Part shown: in pieces, positions 19,094-28,138 of the stretch
How positions within the stretch are numbered: the first letter of the stretch is position 1
Layout of the letters: each line of letters opens with the position of its first letter
Source of the DNA: Phaeodactylum tricornutum CCAP 1055/1
Lineage: Eukaryota > Bacillariophyta > Bacillariophyceae > Surirellales > Neidiaceae
Assembly (NCBI RefSeq): GCF_000150955.2
Contig: NC_011677.1
Location: 434,001 to 498,000 of the forward strand
Length of the DNA: 64,000 nt
Direction: 5' to 3'
Position numbers and translations under genes: made by a program
The notes under the pieces: model-generated
What the model was told of the DNA's origin: nothing
Seen by the model: only the letters and a program-made list of their open reading frames with translations
The model's database searches: none

Positions 19094-20074
19094 TTACATT
19101 AGGGAGTTTACATATTGTTGCGCTCTGAATGGATTTGACACGTCTGCGTGAAGACCACTGATCAGAAGGTCTATGAAAAGGACAGCGGTGGCCTCCGGCT
19201 GCTCGCCAAGGCAGTAATGCGATTTTACAGTCAACAAATAATTGCTCTTTTCTTTGGCCATGGCTTGCTTGTGCCGTTGTCGCTCAGCCTGTCCAAGCTC
19301 CTCGGTTGGTGCGATTTCTTCGTCAAAAAGTCCGTGTCCGTTTCCGGAAACCAACGTGGCCGATTCCCGGCAGCCTGTCTTGTGTGCGTGTGCCGACACG
19401 AACCTCAATGCGAGACCGACGCGACGATGTTCGCTTGTGTTGGGACGGGAGGAGTGCACGGTCCAAAAGTCGTGGACGCTGGCTTGGCCGGCCTCCAGAA
19501 TCATACTTACTGCTTGTCCTGGATGAATGGTGTCAGGAAAATCTACAATCTCTTGTTGCTTCGACAAGGCGTTACTCGAGTCCTGAACATGCCCTTCCAC
19601 ATGCTCTAGCTGCCGACCCTGCGAGTTTGGTATGCACTGGAGGCATCCGGATGCTTCATTCGAGGGTGTCAAAGCCAACCATACTGTGACCGCAGTGTGA
19701 ACGGGTGAAATACCGGCGTACGTTGAGTCCTGATGCCAAGGGAAATAGGCATCCGACCTTCGTTCTTTCACGTTCACGTCAGATGACCAGCACCACACGT
19801 CGACAGTATTCAAGGACCGACACGCGAGCTGTACGATTCTTTCGTTATGGACCAATGCCCACACCCACGGTAGCAACAAATGGAGTTTGAAACGGTCGTC
19901 CCCGGACAACGGCTTCCCACCAAGGCGTTCTTCGTATCTTTCAAACATACTCAAACATGCATTGGCATCTTCGCGTTTCAATATGTCTACCGCGAAGCCA
20001 AACCCCCTTTGCCTGCACTCTTCTCCCCTTCTGGTCACTTGAGAGGAAGGGTGACAACCGTCGATGCTGGTCAT
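19094..20074 (-). CDS. phytanoyl-CoA dioxygenase (PhyH) family protein
   Basis: The protein has 326 residues from the first ATG; nine codons upstream the frame has only a GTG. The iron-binding set is WHQDSTYAG (His114, Asp116) and a distal His207 in FWTVHSSRPN, followed by RRVGLALRF, whose Arg would hold 2-oxoglutarate. The linker AVTVWLALTPSNEASGCLQCIPNSQ is typical of the family. These enzymes are Fe(II)/2-oxoglutarate oxygenases acting on small molecules such as lipids or secondary metabolites. The last about 50 residues are an unmatched tail. No signal peptide was seen, so it is probably cytosolic. The substrate is unknown. Confidence 0.85.
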   Translation of the reverse strand: MTSIDGCHPSSQVTRRGEECRQRGFGFAVDILKREDANACLSMFERYEERLGGKPLSGDDRFKLHLLLPWVWALVHNERIVQLACRSLNTVDVWCWSSDVNVKERRSDAYFPWHQDSTYAGISPVHTAVTVWLALTPSNEASGCLQCIPNSQGRQLEHVEGHVQDSSNALSKQQEIVDFPDTIHPGQAVSMILEAGQASVHDFWTVHSSRPNTSEHRRVGLALRFVSAHAHKTGCRESATLVSGNGHGLFDEEIAPTEELGQAERQRHKQAMAKEKSNYLLTVKSHYCLGEQPEATAVLFIDLLISGLHADVSNPFRAQQYVNSLM

Positions 20075-21055
20075 GACCGTAGAATTTGGGTAGTCTACCA
20101 CCCTGTCGGTATCTCCGAAGCTTTGATACGGTTCGGCCAGCTGAAATGGCAGTAACTAAAAGGTTGAGTTTCTAGGTTGGAACCATCACCTATCCAAGTG
20201 TTACTAAGAGGAGGATCAAACCAACCACATGTATTTTGCCTTCACCTTATCTTTGTCTTTGTCTTCGTCACCACGGCCAATTTTGAAATGACCTCTCGGG
20301 CTCGAACCTTTAGACCCACTCACTATTTTAAAGGAAGGCTTCCACTCCGGAATGAAATGCTTCGTGGAAGACTAAACAGAAAAAGCAAGGTTTATTGATG
20401 AACACAAAACGACGATGAAGATCGAAGTCAGGAAAACGATGAACTACGAAGATTATGAGTCTATACTGTACTCTTGGATATTCGTAGGGACTGTGGGGCT
20501 GTGATTCGTTGTGTGTGGGACGGAAGCGACTTGGCGTTTAGCAGTAGGCGATTGAACTTCTGGTGAGACGTTGTCCTTACCAGGAGTTGGATCAACAAGG
20601 TTACTGGAGCCACCGAAATGTATCGTCTCTTCCATCTCTAGAGCTAGGCGCCGTAAAGCCTCACAAGTACTAGAGCATTACAAAACTCAAGTTTTTGGGT
20701 GCCAGCCTTCAGTAACCAAAAATGGGAAGAAGCAAATCCACGAAGGAGCGGTTTGTCCTTCTTGTTCCTTGCCTGATGTGCAATCGAAACATCTTTGACA
20801 AATAATGTTAGCTAGACTAACTATAAACATTTGCATCGCGGTATTGCCTTAGTGTCATCTTCGCGCTACTTGTGCTTCTGCTACCATTGTAATAGATTTG
20901 CTTTACAAATTTACAGTGTGCAGTCAATCCCATTATGAGCGTGCCATCGACTGTACAACGTAACGCTGTGCTTCCACGTTGTGTGTGAGAACCCTTGCAC
21001 TTCGAAATCTGTTGTAAACATCCATGGACTGACAATGAATAACATGCGTAGTCCA
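20075..21055. other. intergenic, no supported gene
   Basis: A 60-codon minus-strand ORF at 20453-20635 has a Pro/Thr/Ser-rich sequence and could be a small exon, but nothing supports it. No RNA gene or repeat was recognised. Confidence 0.4.
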
Positions 21056-22567
21056 CTACTCCCACTTGTTAATGATGGAGTTAGAATATGGCGGCGGTTG
21101 CTGAGCACCCGAAAAGCCACCATTGCTGTCCCATTGCTCGTACTGATTCAGGACATCAAACGCTGCTCCATCTTCGGAGATGACCATAGGGGTAACCATG
21201 CGGCGTATACGGGGGAAATCGGAACGATCTTCATCAACCTCCCAGAAAGAATTGTCCCGGTCCAGCATTTCAAAGCCATCATTTGAAAATTGGTCTTCGT
21301 GTGTTGCTCCTGAAATGCCCGTAAGTCCGGAAGTAGCTGTCATTTCTTCCATGTAAGAATAGAAATCTTCTGTGAGCGTCGTGCGCTCCACAATGCCGAC
21401 TTCAATAACAGATGTTGGTCTGTTGCTGTCTACACTTAAGAACGATGAGCCTCCTAAGGATTTCCCCTCTTCAACTCCAACCAGAAACGCAGCGTCTTCT
21501 GGTTCCAGGATCGTTGCGGGATCAACATTGCTCGAAATATCAGATTGCGATGTCAATTGAGGGGATTTTTCTGAATCGTCCTCGGAATGCCGACGTCGCG
21601 GCGTGATTGCGTTAACTTCACTAGCGTTGCGGTTACCTTGCACTTCGTGCTGCGATACAACGCGAATTGTATTCGATTGCGCAGTCATTTCTTCAACACG
21701 CTGCTTAGTAGATTTCTTGAGGAGTAGCGTACGTTTGATTTTCCGACCAGCATTCTCCATGGCTTCCTCCCAACGATCATAGGTGCCTATGTTGTTGACC
21801 GTCCGCCGGCGTTGATTCTTTACCCGAATGTTGGATCGGATGGCGTCAATAATCTGCTGAAAGGTTGAGCCCCATTCCAGTAAGAGCTCCTCCCGATCTT
21901 GCCGGGTTAAAATCAAGTCCAACTGCGACCGACGCGATGGCCGTACCGATTCGTAGTCGTCCAAACGCATCGTGCGATCCCGACTATGGGCCCAGCCCAA
22001 CCTGTATGTGTAGGCAAGAGTAAAACATCGAAAGTGAATTCACAAGTTTCAATCGAGCTGTAAAGTCGCCAAACCATTGTTCTACCAGCGTAAAACACGC
22101 GATGCGATCAACTAATTGATTGAAACTTACGCTACGGGTGCTCCACTGGAACACGACGGATTATCTCCAATTATACGTTCAAACTCGCGAACCTGGACAT
22201 GACGAAATCGAACTTTTCGCAATCTTCCAGAACTACTATCACCACTATGTTGGCTGCTTCCGTTCGCATTGCGTGGCCGGCCATAAATGAGCCCTGATTG
22301 ATCTTCAGCGGATTGCAACGGCTGCTTTTGTTGAATTTGACTATCGCGAGCGGAGGATGCATCGTGACTGCCACCGCTACTTTCCGAAGCACGCAAGCAA
22401 CTGCGTAGTGCTGCATTCGAAGATTGCAAGGAAGAAACGTCCGATCCACTGTGTAAAGGAGGAGACAAAATCGCTGGATGCTGGACTGGCAGAGACTGTT
22501 GTGATACAGCCAAATCTGGTTGTTTGTTTTTGGATAGCTTCGACAAACGCCGTTTGACTTTGAACAT
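21056..22567 (-). CDS. GDNPSCSSG-motif family protein, unknown function (member A)
   Basis: Two exons, 22131-22567 and 21056-22001, with a phase-2 GTAAGT..ACATACAG intron of 129 nt give about 460 residues. The polar, Ser/Gln-rich N-terminus starts MFKVKRRLSK. The family core is VRFRHVQVREFERIIGDNPS CSSGAPVALGW across the splice site. A second conserved block follows: DDYESVRPSRRSQLDLILT, then NIRVKNQRRRTVNNIG and KIKRTLLLKKSTK. The C-terminal half is acidic and probably disordered. It matches member B (24265-25173) in both blocks and in intron position and phase, and more distantly the gene at 47453-48151. I recall this motif as common in diatom proteins, but know no function. No membrane or signal segment is seen. 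Confidence 0.8.
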
Positions 22568-23307
22568 GGTAGCCTGGCTGTTATTCTGTCCCTTATCAAC
22601 AGTTATCACAAAGAATAAGAGTTTCGAGACTACCAAAGGCTGACGAATACTTGACTCGCCTACCAGCTGTATTCTTTGGCTAGTGCTTTGCCGTGCCGAT
22701 ACACTCGAACGGAACGACGAGGCGAAAGGAGGGCAAATCGGTCGTTTTTCCTCGAGGCTGTTCTTTTTCGAAGCCTGCGTGGCAGGCACCACGAGGATAC
22801 CCGTTAATGCTTCTGGAGCATCCTCCAGCAACGTGGGATATACTCACATAAAGATTTTCATAAACATTTCGGTTGATAATATTGTTTACAATTCAGACAA
22901 TCGTCATCAGAGACTTCTTAATACTTATACAACTTGGAAGCTTCAGAAATTGTTGTACAATATATTGAAGATTGCGGGACACAATCTACAAGCGTACGGT
23001 AAGAAAGGCCGTGATTCCAAAAAGCGTCTCTGGCTTGGTTTCTCCGAAAGGTGACTGTCGATATGTATGTCCCATAAAGCGGTCACGAATCATGGCTAGA
23101 TGAGTTTTACTAGCATTTTTCTGCATACACTGACTGTAAGCAAGCCAAACTACTAGGTTATGATGAAAACCTGGGTCTGAGGACACATGAATTCATCGTA
23201 GTCATTATTGTTTACTGTTAACTGTAAGTGAATTTGGCTGAAATCCTACAACTGGCTGGCGTTTTGGCAAATGTTTTCGAACAACCCGTCGAGTGTTTCC
23301 TCACGAT
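22568..23307. other. intergenic with recurrent short motifs
   Basis: Contains TGACTGTAAG at 23131-23140 and the composite TTACTGTTAACTGTAAG at 23212-23228, both variants of the word found repeatedly in this window. No gene is supported. Confidence 0.5.
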
Positions 23308-23679
23308 TTAATCGCTCTTCTGGCTCTGGTTGTTGTCACTCCCCTTGACGGCTTGTTTGGCCATGGTGTACCCACCCTGCTTCGCGTTGTCTTTCCCAGG
23401 GATGTATCCCTCTTGCGGCCCTTCCGAAATCGGCGGCGGAATCTCGCTTTCCTGTACAACATTTCCTCCGCCCTCTTCATTTTTGCTGCTTTGAGTCTTG
23501 TCGTCAGGCTCGTTGCCGTCTTCCGTCGCGCAAAGAACAAAACGATTCTCGATCGTAGAGTGATGGCTTGGGGTTCCAAATCTGCGGTTATTGGGGGTAA
23601 AGGATAGGGTCCATGAATTGGTCGTGGCCAAAAAGACTAACAAGAGTGTAGCGAGGTTGAATACCGTCGTGTGGAGCAT
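23308..23679 (-). CDS. small secreted or plastid-targeted hypothetical protein
   Basis: This 123-residue ORF starts MLHTTVFNLATLLLVFLATT, a clear signal peptide, with possible cleavage before WTLSF or LSFTP. A short basic stretch (NNRRFGTPSHHSTIENRF) follows, which could be a plastid transit region. The rest is polar and acidic (EDGNEPDDKTQSSKNEEGG), ending in a Gly/Lys-rich tail. No domain is recognised. The leader and the absence of better frames support coding. Confidence 0.55.
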   Translation of the reverse strand: MLHTTVFNLATLLLVFLATTNSWTLSFTPNNRRFGTPSHHSTIENRFVLCATEDGNEPDDKTQSSKNEEGGGNVVQESEIPPPISEGPQEGYIPGKDNAKQGGYTMAKQAVKGSDNNQSQKSD

Positions 23680-24264
23680 GATTTCAGTTTACTTTGCGCT
23701 TAGCTTGATGAAATTTATGATCATCTAGAAGCTGCCTATGCTGGTTCAATTATGTGGCGATCTTGAGAATTCGAGAGGAAACTGGAAAAACGAAGAATAT
23801 AGACAAAGAAACGAAACGAACTTTTATTAGAAGAACGAGACGTCAACTGCTTCCATCGTTCGATCGAATATCGGCTGTTGTCACTGCTATATTTCCTGCA
23901 GGAAATGTGGCCACCATATCTTGAATTCGAAGCTTTGCTTTTCAATTTTTATATGGTAAATAGTCACGCCCCATACACGCCATAATTCCACTTTGGCTCT
24001 TCCCTGCACGTCGTCTCCAATTCTCATCCGTTTTCTTGGGGCTACATAAAGCCAAGTATTTCAAGGGATATTACTCTACACTTTGCGGTTGTTTTAAGCA
24101 CGTGGCATTAACCAAAAATTGACGATGGAATTTGACAAATACGTTGTAATCGATTGATGAGAAAACTCAAAGTCGTCAAAAACTGATCAAACTTCGAAAG
24201 CAACCGAGCTGGCTTTTGCTGCTTCTGTCTCGGAGTTTTTCTCATAGCGACTGAATTCAACGCT
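23680..24264. other. intergenic, no supported gene
   Basis: AT-rich spacer between two minus-strand genes. No ORF of note, no RNA gene and no repeat seen. Confidence 0.5.
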
Positions 24265-25173
24265 TCAAAATTCCTGGTTCTTTGAACTAAAACTTAATGC
24301 GTCAACGTTGCTGTAAGGTTGATCCATGTGCGGCTCGCTCTCCTCTTCGGAATATTCATCCGCCATCTGGGAGTCCAGTTGTTCCTGCTTTCGTGCAATG
24401 TCTGCCTCCTGCATCTTCTGCTCAAGCTCCTCCATTTCCTTTGTCGTACTTTTCTTCAAAAGAAATCCTCGCCTTACCTTCTTCCCTGCTTTTTCCATCA
24501 TTTCTTCAATTTTTGTCGCCTTTCCAATGTTGTTGACCGTCGATCGTCGTTGGTTCTTCGCTTTGATATTTGCCCGGACGGCGGCAGCAATTTGCAGTTG
24601 GGTAATGTCCCATTCCTTGCGTAGCATAGACTGGCGTAAGTCGCGTGGTAAAATCATTTCAAAATGCGTCCGGCGGGGCGGTCGCGTGTCTTCATATTCG
24701 TCCACCGAAATGATCTTTGTCTCGGGGTCAAATTCCCACGAAATACTGTATATGAAGAAAACAAACAGTAAAATAAGCACAGTCCTTGACGTCTAGAATG
24801 TATTCTAGTCAGTTGTCAACGTGTAATTTACTCACGATACGGGAGGGCCACTTGAACAGGACGGATTATCTCCAAGTGTACGTGCATATTCGCGAATATG
24901 TAGTTCTTTGAATTCGATGTTTCGTTTGATAGACAACTCGCCGTCCGTCGAGTCTTTTGACTCTTTTTCGGTCGCTCCGTATGTGGAATGGATGCTGTCG
25001 TCCGCGGTCGCAAACTTCATAATTCCTTTAAGATCGCGCCGGCGATTGAACGTTGTTATGGATCGTACACGCTGGTACACCTGCTTCGTAGACGTTCCTT
25101 GGATATCATGACCATTGAACGGATTTGGGCACGAAGCTGTGCTTTCCCTTCTACCCCCTCTCCTCCGAAACAT
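24265..25173 (-). CDS. GDNPSCSSG-motif family protein, unknown function (member B)
   Basis: Two exons, 24836-25173 and 24265-24745, with a 90-nt GTGAGT..ATATACAG intron in phase 2 give 272 residues. The N-terminus is Arg-rich (MFRRRGGRRES). Core block: IEFKELHIREYARTLGDNPS CSSGPPVSISWEF across the splice site. Second block: DEYEDTRPPRRTHFEMILP, NIKAKNQRRSTVNNIG and KVRRGFLLKKSTTKE, then a charged helix (EELEQKMQEADIARKQEQ). It is shorter than member A because the acidic C-terminal tail is reduced. The intron splits the conserved motif at the same place as in member A, so the pair comes from duplication. Function unknown. Confidence 0.82.
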
Positions 25174-25702
25174 GTTGGATTACTGAGACAAGCGAAGCGC
25201 GTTACTATTGGGCTTTTTACTACCGGTGCGGTGCCATGCAAGATCCGTCTACCTTTCTTCTTGTTACCAGTCAATGATCTGAGAAGTGATCTCAACGATG
25301 CAATTTCCCATTTGGAAGAGACTCGGCTCGGCATATGGACGTCTAAACTCCTATCCACCTTTGGGCAGTTTTTACTTGGTGACACTCAGACGACATCGTA
25401 TATAACGAAAAACACCAAACAGAATCTACGTACCATACCATGTACATCAAGAAACAAAACGAAACAAGCAGATTTTTGCGAACGCGGAACAATCGGAGAT
25501 ATATGAAAACGTGTTCCCAACACAAGAACGTCCGCAAATACTGACAATATTTCGCTTTCCAAAGCAGCTAACCGTGAAGAACAACTAGGTAACAAGGCGA
25601 GCGTATTCTACAAGTCCATATTCAATCACATGTTGTCACAAGAGCCGACATTTGGAAGTCTGCAATACTGCTTTTCAGTAGATGTAAGTTGATTCAAGTT
25701 AA
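25174..25702. other. intergenic, no supported gene
   Basis: Spacer between member B and the FkbM-type gene. Overlapping short ORFs only; no RNA gene or repeat recognised. Confidence 0.4.
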
Positions 25703-26671
25703 CTATGAACCCACAGCATTAGTAATTTTTGGATTCCGCTCCCCAATTTCCTCTGGCCGAACGGCCAAGTTAGTCTTGGCCTGATCGAAAATAGAATTGT
25801 GCACCCATAGAGAGTCAGCTTTTTTATGAATTTGGTACACAAACTTGTAGCCGTTCTTTGTCAGTAGCATCTGGAGCTCTTCCGACGGACGCTCTACTGT
25901 CAAGCACTTAAAGGAATACTTGTGAAAGGGAAAGCTCTTCATGATAAAAAGTTCCGCGCCTTCCACGTCCAAAGATAAGAAATCAATCATTGAGGGTGCA
26001 TTGAAGCGCTCCAAAATTCCCTGGAGGCTTGCTGTGTATCTCGGCTCGGTCTTGCTGTTTTTCTTATTGTCGAAATCCGCACCAACAATGCCCCCAAACG
26101 GTCCTATCTCTTTTCGGTCGCTCATGGCCACCTGTACCTCGTCGAAATCTTTCGCACCAACAAAGGATGCCACCGCGTGACACTTGCGAAAAGAGAGGCG
26201 ATACCAGTACATTGGATTGGGCTCGATGCAAATACCCTTCCAACCAAACTTTTGTTCCATGACAAAGGTGTTGCTGGCCCAGACGGCATCGTTTGACGCC
26301 AAGTCGACAAAAAATCCATCCTTCTGGAAGTTCAAAATTTTCATCACCGCCACATCCTGCCCGTGCTGACTGAACCATTTGCGTTCGTTGTACGGTCCGT
26401 CGTCTGCCCAGTATTCATCGGCCGGTATAGGATCTAAAATATGATTCATCTTTCCGTAAAAGACATGAATCGGATTCCATCCAGGAGTATCGCTGTTGGA
26501 TGCTGTGCTACTACCGAGCTGTTGCTGTAGACTTGCTGACAATGCAACGGTCCCGACAGAATCCACGGAAAAGACTACTCCCAAGCCCAAAGCGATACCA
26601 GCGCCTAGCAAAAGCATCAGCACGTCCCGGGTCGACCCGCGACTTTTTGATGGCGGTGAAATGCGCACCAT
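25703..26671 (-). CDS. FkbM-type methyltransferase, type II membrane protein
   Basis: The protein has 322 residues. A short basic cytosolic start (MVRISPPSKSRGSTRD) precedes one membrane segment (VLMLLLGAGIALGLGVVF, about 17-35), so the enzyme domain probably faces the Golgi or ER lumen. The methyltransferase core shows WFSQHGQDVAVMKIL, GFFVDLASNDAVWASN (SAM motif I, Gly partly replaced), WKGICIEPNP and IDFLSLDVEGAELFIMKSFP, as in FkbM proteins. These methylate sugars or small molecules; a role in glycan methylation is an inference from topology. Divergent from bL17. Confidence 0.82.
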   Translation of the reverse strand: MVRISPPSKSRGSTRDVLMLLLGAGIALGLGVVFSVDSVGTVALSASLQQQLGSSTASNSDTPGWNPIHVFYGKMNHILDPIPADEYWADDGPYNERKWFSQHGQDVAVMKILNFQKDGFFVDLASNDAVWASNTFVMEQKFGWKGICIEPNPMYWYRLSFRKCHAVASFVGAKDFDEVQVAMSDRKEIGPFGGIVGADFDNKKNSKTEPRYTASLQGILERFNAPSMIDFLSLDVEGAELFIMKSFPFHKYSFKCLTVERPSEELQMLLTKNGYKFVYQIHKKADSLWVHNSIFDQAKTNLAVRPEEIGERNPKITNAVGS

Positions 26672-27060
26672 CGTTCCAGCAAAAGAAACGTAGCGACGCG
26701 CTGAAACTTTTATGGTCGGCCGTCAGTCTTTTTCTCGAAGCAGTTTGGCCATGCCTGCAGGTGTTTTTGGCATTTCAGTAGGTTGGCATTTGAAAGACTA
26801 ACATGACATAAAACGAGTTCCAATGAATGACCCAAATATTGTGTGCAACGATAGGCGAATGCTCTAAAAAGATGGCAACGGTCGACAACAGACAAAGACA
26901 ATATTTACCGGAGTTCAAGGAGGATGACAGCATCACACATTCACATAGGCATCGAAGAGCGTTTGGCGTGTGTTTGCCTCGACAAAAGCTTGCGTTTCTT
27001 CCTGTTGTCTTTCACCGTTCTACGCTACCCACCCAAAAGTCGTCTTTATATTGAAAGGCC
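26672..27060. other. intergenic, divergent promoter region
   Basis: This lies between the FkbM-type gene and the ribosomal protein gene. No recognisable element was seen. Confidence 0.4.
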
Positions 27061-27534
27061 ATGAAGAAGCGTATCAATTTTCGCAAGCTCGGCCGTACAT
27101 CGTCACACAAATGGGCCATGCTGCGGAATCTCGTCACTTCATTGATTGAACACGAGCGGGTGGTCACGACGTTGCCCAAAGCCAAGGAAGTTCAGTCACT
27201 GGCAGAAAAACTAGTGACTACGGCAAAGAAGGAAAATAAACTCCACGCCCGCCGCAAAATTAACGAAATTGTCCGTACCGCGACGGAGCAAACCAAGCTG
27301 ATGACCGTTCTCGGTCCGCGGTACGCCTTTCGACAGGGTGGATACACTCGTATAATGAAACTAGCCAAGCCCAGGGCAGGTGACAAGGCAGACATGGCGG
27401 TATTGGAATACGTGGATCGGCCGGGAGAAATTCGGGCTGCCCGGCCTCCCGCGGCCTTACGCAATGAAAGCTTGGAAAGTATTATGGAAAAGCTTGGACT
27501 GCAAGCAAAAGAAGAATTGGAAGCCGAACGTTAA
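27061..27534 (+). CDS. bacterial-type ribosomal protein bL17, probably mitochondrial
   Basis: The protein has 157 residues. Family motifs include KLGRTSSHKWAMLRNLVTSL, ERVVTTLPKAKEVQSLAEKL and LGPRYAFRQGGYTRIMKL. The last about 40 residues (PGEIRAARPPAAL onward) extend beyond the bacterial core. bL17 sits in the large ribosomal subunit near the exit tunnel. There is no obvious plastid leader, and mitochondrial bL17 often has no cleaved presequence, so mitochondrial location is the better guess. Confidence 0.9.
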   Translation: MKKRINFRKLGRTSSHKWAMLRNLVTSLIEHERVVTTLPKAKEVQSLAEKLVTTAKKENKLHARRKINEIVRTATEQTKLMTVLGPRYAFRQGGYTRIMKLAKPRAGDKADMAVLEYVDRPGEIRAARPPAALRNESLESIMEKLGLQAKEELEAER

Positions 27535-28138
27535 CAACAAAGCAGAAGCGCTTCAAAGTTTCCGACGTTAATTGTCGTATTCTAGTTTCACTATTCGTAA
27601 AGTCGCAAAGTGAATTGCTCTACTACCTGGTAGTGCGGCAATCATTCTCATGGACTCATGTTTCGAAATGTGTTTCTTCAGCCATCCCCTTTCCAGCCCT
27701 GCTGTTTCTTTCCCTGGGTTCCGGATAATGTGTCGTTGTCTTCGTACCAACGGGTTACTGGTCTGCTGTTCATGCGTGATCATTTGGGTTTGAAAGTTAG
27801 AAAACTCGTGACACAGGATGTCTACAGGACATGCCGCATATCGTCATTGAGCGGACCGGCTCCTATAGATTTAAATCTTTTACAATGGCCCGAACACGAT
27901 CTGGTCATAGCGGATATGGCCCTGCTTTGCGTTGCGCACGAACAAAAATGAAAAATGCGTTTCTAGCGAGGGCGGAGTTCCACGGCGATCAGTAGCGCTC
28001 AAGAGTACGAAATCTACCGTGGGTCAACCACACTCATTGCGACAAAGCTGGAAGTGTTACGGGCATCCTTCGCTACTCCCGGGAGCTCCCTCTGTCTATT
28101 CCAGAAAAGGATATCGTGTTCCTTCGAACGTGTGCAAT
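27535..28138. other. intergenic
   Basis: Upstream region of the second TM9 gene. The TM9 frame stays open back to about 27932 but without an ATG, so I treat this as non-coding. Nothing else seen. Confidence 0.45.

Noticed and set aside
20280-20330. GGTTCGAGCCC-like tRNA T-arm word on the minus strand
   Set aside because: The flanking bases do not form a T-stem and no acceptor or anticodon arm is present.
20453-20635. 60-codon minus-strand Pro/Thr-rich ORF
   Set aside because: Too short and low in complexity, with no link to the PhyH or GDNP genes that I can show.
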